Assembly: GCF_022651205.1 (NCBI RefSeq)
Contig: NZ_JALCQI010000001.1
Span: 158,258-222,257 of the forward strand
From: Limosilactobacillus sp.
GTDB taxonomy: Bacteria; Bacillota; Bacilli; Lactobacillales; Lactobacillaceae
DNA: 64,000 bases
Reading direction: 5' to 3'
The stretch's first letter is position 1. Each line of letters starts with the position of its first letter. Under the pieces are notes generated by a model. That model was not told where the DNA came from. It worked only from the letters and a program-made list of their open reading frames with translations, and did no database searches. Below, in pieces: positions 8,011-20,000 of this stretch. The position numbers and the translations under genes were made by a program.

Positions 8011-11000
8011 TTGGGTAAAAACAATCAACAACGAAGAATGATCCCTGAAAGAAAGAACTACAAGTTATATAAGGCTAAGAAACAGTGGATTACTGCGTGT
8101 GCAACGGCACTGTTAGCCTTTGGAACAACGGCATTGATGAATGTTAGTGCGAGTGCGGACACAAATTCAACGAACAGAGATCCAGAGACTGAAATTGAGG
8201 CTCCTTCGGTTAAGGATGCTCTTAATAGTAGAAGTCCAAAAAGCAACAGCAGCGCAAGTAGTAGCACAAACAAGGGCCAATTAGCTACTCAACAAACTTC
8301 AGAGACAGCTCAAACAAGTGTTGCTACTAATGCGGTAACTTCATCTGCTAAAGCCGCGCCTTTGACTAAAACAATAACTGACACGGCTAAAAGCCAAGAT
8401 AATGGTCAAACGACGGCTAGTTCTGCGTCAACTGTAAAGAGTGGCTTAGTACAGCCAGCAACAACTAGTGATCAAATTAATCAGCAGAGTTCACAGCAAA
8501 CCACTGCGGATAAATCAGCAAATCATAATGACCAAAGCGCTGCTTCATCAGTCAAAGTACCGGTTCCAGTAATGCCACATGCTGACAGTAGTGAAAATGC
8601 TGCACCAGTTGCTTGGACCGACGATGTTGCATATGTTGTGGTAGATACTAATTTAACTAATCTGGCAAGCAAATTCTTGCAAAATGGGGCTGAACTTGAA
8701 GCCGCTGGGGCCAAAATTACTTGGGTCGGTGACGTTCCTAAACCAACGCAAGCTGATATAGATAGCCTTCAACCGATTAGCGGAAAAGTTCGGGTTCAAT
8801 ATGCTGACGGCACCAGTAAAGAAGTTGAGGTTGGCGCTATGGTTGAACCTCATGCTACCATCACATCGAATACTTTCTATTATGTTAACAACGTTGGTGA
8901 TCGAGTTGATTCAGCAACGGCAGCCGATGCTAATGGCCGGAAACTTTGGGACCAGGACGATAGTAGTAAGAGTGTCTTAAATACCCAAGACCTTTATGAT
9001 CCGGGTTCAGCAACTGCTAAACTTTTAGCGCCCCTTGATACCAGTACGATTGGTATTCATTGGGCTGAAGTTCAAGTAACTGATACTAGTGTTTTTTGGA
9101 ATGGAGAAGGAACCGTCAGCCAACAAGTTATTGGGACACCGTATATTGTTAAGTTGCCATATGTGGTTAAAACCTTAAAGCTTAAGGATGATATTCCAAT
9201 GGCTAGTGGTGATCCGACCATTAACGCCCAATTAGCTACTAGTCTTGGTAATGATGCCCAATTGGCTTTTAATCTCGGTACTGGTACTAATACTAATGTA
9301 GCAATGGGGGAATATTTTTATCAAGATTATGCGCTAGCAGTGGCTTTGGGCATTGTCACTAAGGTATCTAATTGGACAGCGCCAACAGATTTGAAGAATA
9401 CGAAAGAGAATCATTTTACTTTGACTCTAGCTCAATTGCCAAATGCACCAGAGCAAAATGTTCAGGTTAAATATATCTCGGATATTCAAGTTGCCCCCAT
9501 TTATATTTATAATCAAGGAACAACTTATACTAATGGTCTTGGACAAAATAGTGTTTTAATTAAACAATTGATTGCGGATGGTGAGATGAATGGGCAAGTC
9601 CATATTGTTTTGCCTGATGGCACCAAGTTAAAGGCTACTGATTTGTCTAATTTGCAGATTAAACTAGCAAATAGAGGACAAGGAATCTTTAAGGCTACTT
9701 TTACGGTTGGCTATAACGGCGTGAATAAAGCTGGTCAGCCAAATGTTTTCACTGGTGTAGGGAATATAAATGCTTTACCAGGCTTTAATGACCAAGTTAA
9801 CAAATGGTATGCTAAATTAAATAATACTAATAAAGCCACTTATCAAGAAGGCATGCATGCTCAATGGACTAACGCCAGTGCAACAATTACACCACTTCAG
9901 CCATCAATAGCACAAGGTACCCCAGATGTAGTTGATATTAGTAACGGCCCGATTATGGAAGCTGATAACCAAGTTTTGTCGACCCTCGTTAAGAATCCAG
10001 CTGATCCACAGCGTGGCTATGGTGTTACCAAGCCCAACCAATTTACCGATGCTAATGGAAATAAGCTTCCAGAAGGGCAATGGCCTGAAGGGACCAAGTT
10101 TGAATGGGCTGGTAAAGATGGGGCCAAGAAGTTGGTACTAGATAAAGCCGGTGAAACCAGAACTGGTGATGTTAAAATCACGCTACCATCTGGTAGTACT
10201 TATACTGTCAAAAACATTACGGTTGTTTCGCGTGCAAAAGTTAAGTTAAAGAATGAGACGGTTGATTACGGTACCAAGTTAACAGCCAAAGATTTGGTTA
10301 CTAACTTAGATGTTTTTCCAGAAGGGACGACTTTCCAGTACATTGCTAATGAGCCTAAATGGACAGTCCCTGGTTCTTACAATACAGTTACTATTACCGC
10401 CACTTACCCAACCGTTGATGAAAATGGCAATCCAATTACAGGTAAGGATGCCACTATTACGACCGATCCAGCAAAGTGTGATGTAGCGGTCAATGGTCTG
10501 CGGACGATTACTGTTCTTGAGGGGACCACTGATATTCCTAGCGCTTCATCTGTCCTTAATTTGCCAACGGACTGGGCAGCACACGATACGCCAGAATGGG
10601 TAACTACACCTAATAGCACGCAAACCAACGAAGGTGAAATCAAGGTTCATTACACGGAAAGTGGCTTGGACCAGACGATTAAGGTTTACGTTAATGTTAT
10701 TCCTAGGACATCCCTTTCTAATGTGAAGGACTTCTTCACTAATGGTAATCGTTATGATGGTCAAACCGGTAGTATTGCTAATGGTGTAAACCAAGGCGGC
10801 ATTTTAACTAAGGCTAACGGCAATGCAATTAACTATCAAGCTTATACTGCAAGTGGTCAATCGGGGAAAGTTTCTACGATTACTAAGGGTGATGCTAGTT
10901 ACACGCCAACTTATTCTTTGTCAGGGTTACAGACTAATACTGATGGCAGTTTAGCTAGTGGCAAGCAGAATGTAACGATTAAGGTCTATGTACCAAAGGG

Positions 11001-14000
11001 AACAATCGGTGCTAAGACTGACGATCAAGGCAGTTATTACGAATTAAAAGATACGGTTAATGTTGCCCAGAAGGTTAAATTCCAGTTCGTTGATCAATAT
11101 CACAATGATGCGCCAATTGAGAATATTCCAACTTATTCACAAGAGTTTATTCCTGGAGTCCAAGCTAACCTTAATTTCAGGATGCAGGTGCCGAACGGCT
11201 ACGAACTAGCATCTGGTACTTCAATTCCAACGTCATATACTTTAGCTGAATTTACTAAGAATCCAATCACTGTTAATGTGCTAATTCACCAGAAGATGCA
11301 CTTCTATATTACTTTCCATGATGAAGATTCAAAGAAGGATTTAGGTACAGTTGAGATAGCTGACAATTGGAATGGTGGATATCATGATGTGACATCACAA
11401 CTTCATCTTCCGGCCGGTGTTAATGTAAACGATTATGAGTCAGTTTCGGCTTCTGGTGTGCCAGAAGGTGTAACTTTAGCTGCCAGTTATTGGGATCCTT
11501 TTAGTAAAGAAAATGCTACTTGGTGGATTCCAAATTGTAAATGGGATAAAACTTTAGAAGTTGAGTCTAAGCTATGTGATGCAACGATGACCATTAACTT
11601 GAAGCATAAAACTACGGTAACGCAAGAGCAGCAGGAAAGAACGGCGACTGTTCATTATATTTATGCTAATGGTAACTATGCTGGGCAAAGTGCAAATCCT
11701 AATGCAACAGCTACTTTTATGTACACTCGTGAGAAGACCCATGATGATGTAACTAAGAAAGATACCTACACTGATTGGAAATTTGATAATAAGTTCAATA
11801 ATGCTAATTACAAAAATGGAATTTCTGATTTCCATCAAGGTCAATGGACCATTAATAACGGCACTGCCACAGTAACTGTTCCAACCAATGATGGCTACAC
11901 TGCTACAGATTCTGGTGACTGGACTGATAATCAGAATGCTGCTGAATTCAACTTTGATGGTAAAGACGCTTTAACCGACACAGCAACGAGTTACGGTCAA
12001 AAGAAAGATCATACCATCTACTACGTCCAAAATAAGACAGAGAGTAGAACAATTACTGAGTACTATAGAGCAGTTAATGATGATGGTACTCCTGGTGAAG
12101 AACTACAAGCGCCATCTCACATTGATGTTCACCTTAAGAAAGATTTAGTTAGTTTTGCTACTAATGGCTCGACTGATCCAACTCACTTTACGATTAAGTA
12201 TGCTGACAATTGGACAACAGCATATGCTATAAATGATCCAAAAGAATATAGTAATCAAGTCGGAAGTTGGGACTGGTCAAGCAATAGTAGTATTAGAAAT
12301 GCTTTTCCTGTAAACATTACAAAGGATGGTAAGGAATATCATTCAACTGATTTGCCTAATGGAACTAACCAGACCAATGTTATTGATGGCGGATATGATA
12401 CTGCAGTCTTTAATTTAGTGGGTGATCTTAATACTGCCTTTACTGCTCAAGGTGAAGGTCAAAAGGCAAGTTCACAAACAATCTTCTATCTTAGAGATGA
12501 TCAAGTTCAACAAGAAAAGAAGCGCACGATTGAAGTCACTAAACCAGGTGAAACTGAAACAGAAACTTACCCTGCAGGAAGTGCAACTTTAACGAGAACG
12601 GCTAAACGTGTGTTGAATGGTTTTGATTTTGGCGACTGGAATACTGGTTCATGGACTGCCACTGATCAAGGTGGCGAGATTCCTGGGTATAGCCGGAGCA
12701 TTGAAGTAAGTACTGACGGTGGTCAAACCTGGACTGCCGGGACTGCTGCTGATTTAGGTAAAGTTACCGTAACAAATAAAACTAAGAATACGATAGTTAA
12801 AGTTACTTACGGTGCGGTTGCCACTGCCAAATTAACTGGTAATGGCTCCAGCACTTACAACGGCAGCGCAATTACTAACGCTGATTTAACTAAGGGCATT
12901 CACGTCGTAGTAAATGGTCCAACCGCTTCATCAGGTACTTACAAGCTTCAAGCTGGGGATGTTGAATTCTCAAGCGATGGCGGTAATACTTGGACAAAGA
13001 AAATGCCAATTAATGCTGATACCTACCAAGTACGCCTAAGTACCCAAGGCGAAGACAACATTAAGGATCAGTTTGGCAACAATAGTATTGTTTGGACGCA
13101 AGACGGCAAGTCAACGATCACTAGTGACGCTACTTATATCATTAAGAAGCTAGAAGACGATTCCGTCATGGCAAATGCCGAAACTGGTAACTACGAGATG
13201 ACGTACAATGGTGCGGCTCCTAGTTCAATTGATGCAAGCAAGTTCAAGTTCACGATAACCGTGAATGGTCAAACCGTTAACCTTGATGCAGCCGGCTTAA
13301 CCTCAGCTGACTTTGCTTGGGTTGACGGCCAGGCACCAAAGGATGTTGGTACTTACCAAATCAAGTTGACTGATGCTGGTTTAACTAAATTGCAAGCAAA
13401 CAACTCAAACTTCATTTTGAAGAACACGGGCAATGGTACCTTTACCATTAATCAAGCTGATGCTTCGGCTACGCTTGCCGGTAGTGGTACTCGTCCATAC
13501 AACGGTCAAGCTGTCACAGTCGATGATTTGAATGTCAGTGATGATCACAATAACATCACTTTGACTTTGCATTATCCAAAGGATGGCAATAGCAATTACT
13601 CAACTACGGTTAATTTAACGGCTGATGACTTTACTTGGAACACGCTAAACGGTCAAGCTCCAACCGCTGCTAATACTCAACCTTACACCATCACAATTAA
13701 AGCTGATGCTGTGCAAAAGATCATTGAACAAGCAGTTGGTAAAGGTCAAAACGGTGTAAGCAACGTGAAGTTCGCTAACGGTGCAATCACTGGGACAGCT
13801 AACTACACCATTACGCCACTTGAAACCAATGCTGAATTAGTTAACGTTACTGAAGGTAATTACAGTAAGGTTTACGATGCTCAAGTAACTAACCAGATTG
13901 ATTCAGGCAAGTTCCAAATTACGGCGAATGTTGATGGTCAACCTGTTGTCCTTAACATGGATGGCATTACTGGTGGCAGCTACCAATGGGTTGATGAAGA

Positions 14001-17000
14001 AGGTAATCCTTTAACTGATAATCCAAAGAACGTCGGTACTTACTACGTGAAGTTAACGGATACTGCTTTTGCCCACTTGCAAGCAGAGAATCCTAACTTC
14101 AAGTTGAGTAATACTGGTTTAGGCGTTTACACGATTACACAAGCTGACGCTACTGGAACTTTAAGTGGTTCTAACAGCAAGGTTTACGACGGTAGTGCAA
14201 TTACAACCGGACAATTAAATAACAACGGCGACATCAAGGTTAGCTTGAACTTCCCAGGTGTAAATGGTCAAACTTACACTTTGAAGCAAAACGACTACAC
14301 CATTAGTGGCAACGCTACTGATGCGGATGACTACACGATTACCTTAACTACTACTGGTGTTACTAATGTTGAAAACTACATTAAGTCACTAGCTGGAACT
14401 GGTCAAAATAGTCAAAGCAATGTGAAGTTCGCTGATAATGCCATTTCAGGTACGGCTAACTTTACAATTACCGCTTCAAAGAATGTCGTTAGTGTTGGCG
14501 GCATACAAACTGAGACTTATAAGGGTTCACCATATAACGTTGTTTACAAAGCTAATGGTGATAACAGCGTCACAGTTTCAATCGCCAAGGCTGCTGGCAA
14601 TAATGCTGGTGCTTTAGCAAGTTTGACCAATGTTCACCTTGATTCAGATGACTTCAAGATTGTCAATGGTCCGGCTAAGAATGTTAACAGCTACAAGGTT
14701 GCTTTAACTGACGCCGGTTTAGCTAAGATCAAACAGGCTCTTGGTAAGAATTACGAAATATCCGTTGATCAAACTGCTTTTGGTACTTTAAAGATTAATA
14801 AATACCAGGCTAGTGCTAAGTTAACGGGTGATCCTAGTCAAGCCTATACTGGTAATCCGATTGCAGATTACTTGAGCAAGTACCATGTAGCATTAGATGA
14901 ACCAAATGCTTCAAGCTACTCACTAGTTGCTGGTGACCTTGAATTTAATGTCAACGGTCATTGGGTAACTGAAGCTCCAGTTAATGCTGGTAAATACGAT
15001 GTTCGCTTATCACAAGCTGGTTGGAATCACATTAAGGCTATTAATAGTGCTAATGTAGAATGGCCAACCGATGCTTCAGCTGGTACTGGTACTTACACTA
15101 TTACTCAGGCCAAAGTTACAACTGAACTTAGCGGTAGCAACTCCATGACCTATACTGGCTCGGCAGTAACGACAGCTGACTTGTATGCTGATGGTTCGAC
15201 AATTAAGGTTGTCATTAGTGGTACTGGCATTTCTAACTTGCCACAGACTTTTGAATTAAAAGCTGGCGACTATGTATGGCAAACCATTGATGGTCAAGCA
15301 CCAAAGAACGTTGGTACTTACACGATTAAGTTAACTGCTGCTGGAATTAATAATATTCAAAAGCAGATTAACCAAGCTGTTGGTGAAGGCAATGTTGCTT
15401 TGATCACGACCGCTGACAAGGCTGGTACTGCTGACTTTGAAATTAAGCAAGCAGTCGCTGAGAACGTTCAACTGTATGGTGACGAAAAGTCGACTTACGA
15501 TGGTAATCAGGTTAAATTTGATCCAACAAAGGCAGATGTAAAGAACAACTTTGGTTTCCACAATGTTGCGGGCTTAACAATTCCAGAATTTACGAGTGCA
15601 GACTTTGATTGGTTTGATAAGGATGGTAATCCGATTTCTGCGCCAACGAACGCTGGTCACTATATCTTGAAGTTGAATGCTCAAGGTGAAAAGAAATTTG
15701 CTGATGCCAACACGAACTACACTTTTGTTAAGGATGGCAAGAGCACGATCACTGGTCAGATTAACTATATTGTTGATCCAGCTGAATTAGTAATTACGGT
15801 TGCTGGTAGTGCTTCAAAGGTCTTTGATAATCAACCGGCAAAGCTTACCCAAGCTCAAATTGATGCTGGCGATATCAAACTAGTTTGGGGCAATTCAGAT
15901 AAAGAACCGACTGGTTTAGGTCAATTTAACTTAACTCCAGCTGACTTTGAGATTGTCGATGCTGATGGTCAACCTGCAGTTCATGCGAATGTTGGTAAAA
16001 ATGTAGACGGTACATCAGTAACAGGTACACCATATCAAGTTCGTTTAACCGTTGCTGCACTTGAAAAGATTAAAGCACTCTCTGGTGCAAGTAATTACAC
16101 AATTAGTCAGTCAAAGAATCATGGAGATTACTACATCTATGAACACAGGGCTGAGTTAACTTTAACTGGTAACCAGACGACTGTTTATGGAACCTACTTA
16201 CCATTTGATCCGAGTGCTTATACGTTAGACTTTAGTAATTGGCTCGAGAGCAGCGCCAAGCCAAAGATTACTTGGCAAAACGGTGTCCTTTATGTTAATG
16301 GTCAACCTAATACGAAGAACGTTACTTGGCAAGCTGGTGACCTTTACGTTGATGGCTATCCAGATGGTAGTCTTCCAACTAATGTCGGTTCTTACCAGGT
16401 TAAGATTTCGAAGCACTTAACTGATGAACTGCGTCAATTATTCCCAGACTATGACTTCTCTGGCAATATTGGTAGGGCTGTAATGGCACTGCTTAGGAGC
16501 AGCAATAGTAGTGTTAGCGATAGCGATGTCGAGGCTAGTCATGAGCCAGCCAGCTATGTTATTACACCAGCAACCACTACGGTAATGATTAATGGTGCTG
16601 AACATGTGAAGTACGTTGATGGTGAAACTCCAGAAATTAAGTATGGAGACAATGGCTACACCCTTTCTATCACGGCACCGGTTAAACCGGAAGGCGCAAC
16701 GGAAACAACGACTAAGCAGATTTATACTGATGTTCAGTTAAGTAATGATGATCTTGAATTTGTCACTACACCAGGGGATGTTGGTACTTACCAAGTTAAG
16801 TTATCCGCTAAGGGATTGCAGAAGCTGCAAAAGCTTACTGGATCAACGAACTATGATTGGACGCAAGCTAGTGACGCACGTGCTAACTTCATCGTTGACC
16901 AGATGCCAGTGACGATTACTGTTGGCGGTGAAAAGTCCGTTGACTATGGCTCAACAGACTGGTTAACCACGATTAAGGAAGATCCACAAGTAAATGATTA

Positions 17001-20000
17001 TACGTTAACCGTGAAGACCGAAAATGGTTCAACCTTGACTTATCAAGCTCAACCTGGTGACTTAGTCTTCAACCAAACGCCAGGAAATGTTGGGCCTTAC
17101 CAGGTAGCATTATCTGCTCAAGGGTTAGCTCACATTAAGACCAAGTTAGGGACTAATTACGCTTATCCACAAGATGCTGTTGATGTAACTACTCACGGTA
17201 CGTTAACGGTTAAGCAAGGTGAAGTTACTGTAACTTTGACCGGTAATGATGGCAAGACTTATGACGCTAAAGAAACAGTAGCTAGTGAACTGAATCCAAC
17301 TAAATACAATCTTGGGTATTCAGTTGTTGTTTACTCCCCAGATGGGCAATCGCAAACTTTGACTTTAGCAGCTGATGATTTACAAATTGTCGGGGATGCT
17401 ACTAATGTTGGTACTTATCAAGTTGAGTTGTCAGCAAATGGGCAAAGCAAGCTAAAGAACTTAACCGGCAATAATGGTGACAATTACAAGTGGACCTTTA
17501 CGCCAAAAGCGCATTACATGATTACTGCAGCGACTGCTCAGGCTGACTTAAGCGGTTCAAACGAAAAGATCTTTAATGGTCTTGCGGTAACGACGCCAGA
17601 GCTTAATAGTAATGGTCAAATCTTAGTTCACTTTACTTACCCAGGTAGTACTGAGCAAAGTACTTACACGTTGCAAGAAGGCGACTATACATGGGTGAAT
17701 GGCAGTGCGCCAACGAATGTCGGGACGTACACCATTAACTTGGATCAAGATCAGATTCTGCAACACTTGCAAGATCGTCTGAAAGAGTTAGCAGGGACTG
17801 GTCAAGATGGCGTTGCTAACGTTACGATTTCAACTAATGATCTGACTGGCCAAGCAAGCTTTACGATTACGCCAAAGGAAATTAGCAATGTTACAATTTC
17901 TGGTGATGATCAAAGCAAGGTTTACAACGGTCAAGGGGCAAATCTTGATGTGAATGGCTTGACAATTAAGGCTGATGGCACGCTTGAAGGAACGCCATTA
18001 GTTGATACCGGTTTAACTGCCGATGACTTTGACTGGTACAGTGCAGCTGGCAAGAAGCTGGAGAATGCTTCAGTGAATGTTGGCTCCTACCAAGCACGGC
18101 TAAAGGATAGCTTCCTTGATACATTGAAGCAGAAGAATCCAAACTACAGCTTCGATGCCGCTCAGGGTGTCATTAATTACGACATTAAGCCAGCTCCGGC
18201 AACAGTTACGATTGGCAATTCTGCAAGTCGTGATTACGATGGTAAGTCCACATCAGCTGCCGATGTTCAGGTAAGCTGGAACTCAACTGGTTTTGTTACT
18301 GGTGAGAACCTGAACCACACTGGTGTAACCGCTAGTGACTACACTTGGTATACTAAGAATGCCAATGGCACTTACACCATCATGACCGGTGAGCCAACGA
18401 ATGCTGGTACTTACTACTTGAAGCTTAATGATGGTGCAATTGCACAAATCAAGCGTGATAATCCAAATTACAGCTTTGCAAACGATGCATTTACTGGTGA
18501 ATTCACTTACACGATTAACGCAGTCGCTGGTACGGCAACGTTGAGTGGTCAGAATTCCAAGACTTATGATGGTCAAGACATTTCATTGGCTGATCTGAAT
18601 AGCACCGATGGAAACATCGAGGTTAAGTTTGCCTTCCCAGGTAGCACTGACAGCGATACTTACCAACTTCAATCCGGTGACTACACGATAGGGCATAATG
18701 CGGCGAAGGTTGGTAATTACACCATTAAGTTAAGTGACCAAGGTTTGGCTAACTTACAAGCAGCACTTGATAAGTATGCTGGTAATGGCAACGTAACGTT
18801 AGATGCTGATTCGCTGCAAGGCTCTGCAAGTTTCAAGATTAATCCAAAGGTAGCTAACGTCACGCTTAGTGGTAACGATGACAAGACTTACGATGGTCAA
18901 CCGGCAGTAATTAATCCTGATAAGGGTAGTTTGACTGCTGAAGGCCTTATCAATGGTCAAGGCCTGAACACCACTGGTTTAACTGCTGGCGACTACGAAT
19001 GGGTTGACGCTCAAGGTAATAAGATTGATGCCCCAACTGATGCAGGCACTTACTATATTCGTTTGACTAAGGCCGGGTTAGATCAGCTTCAGGCGGATAA
19101 TCCAAACTACCAGCTTAGTGAAAGTGGTCGGATTACCTATGTAATTAGTCCAGCAGAAGCTAAGGTTAAGATCGCTGGCTTTGAACAAGAAACTACTGCT
19201 AAGATCAATGCTGGTAATTACCACCTTGATGTGCCAGCGGGCGTAACTGTTCCGGATGGCTTAGAGTACGAATTTGCAAGCACGCCAAACCAATCTGGTA
19301 CTTACTTGATTTCATTAACGCCAGCCTCGATGCAGAAGTTGATCAAGGCAAATCCAAACTATGACTTGAAGATTTCTTCAACTGCCGAGTTTGAATTAGA
19401 TGCTACCTTAACGATTGAGTTCCAAGACGCTGATGAGAACAACAAGCAGGTCGGTAAGACGATTACCAAGACCGGTGTCGCTGATTCAACAATTAACAAT
19501 CTTGGCTTAACGATTCCGAATAAGTACGAATTAGCTCAAGGCCAAACTTTACCTGGAGATTACACATTCGGTACTTCGCTAGAGCAACATTTGTACATCA
19601 AGTTAGTTCACAAGACTAAGCAAGATACTCAAACAAAAGATGTTACTCGGACAATTAACTATGAAGGTTTAATTCCTGATCAATTATCACAAATTCCAGA
19701 TAGTCAAAAGAAGCAAACCGTTGAATTCAGTCGGACGGTTAAGACTGATCTGGTAACTGGAAAGACGGTTCCTGGTAGTTGGACACCGGGTGATGGTCAA
19801 TTTACATTTGTTGGCTTTACACCAAAACAGTTTAATGGTTTAGTAGCAGATAAAGTTGTAGCTAATGAAGTTGTAACGCCAGATAGTAAGAATAGTTCAA
19901 TTACTATTACTTACAAGGCAGTGCCAGAACCAGAGCAGGGTCAACAGGTAATTCACTATGTTGATGCTGATGAAGGTGACCGGTTAATTAGTGCTCAAAC

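Noticed and set aside
12825..19402. Regular repeats that might suggest a CRISPR array
   Set aside because: The units are about 300-360 bp, diverged and in frame within one coding sequence; they are protein domain repeats. No CRISPR array was seen elsewhere.
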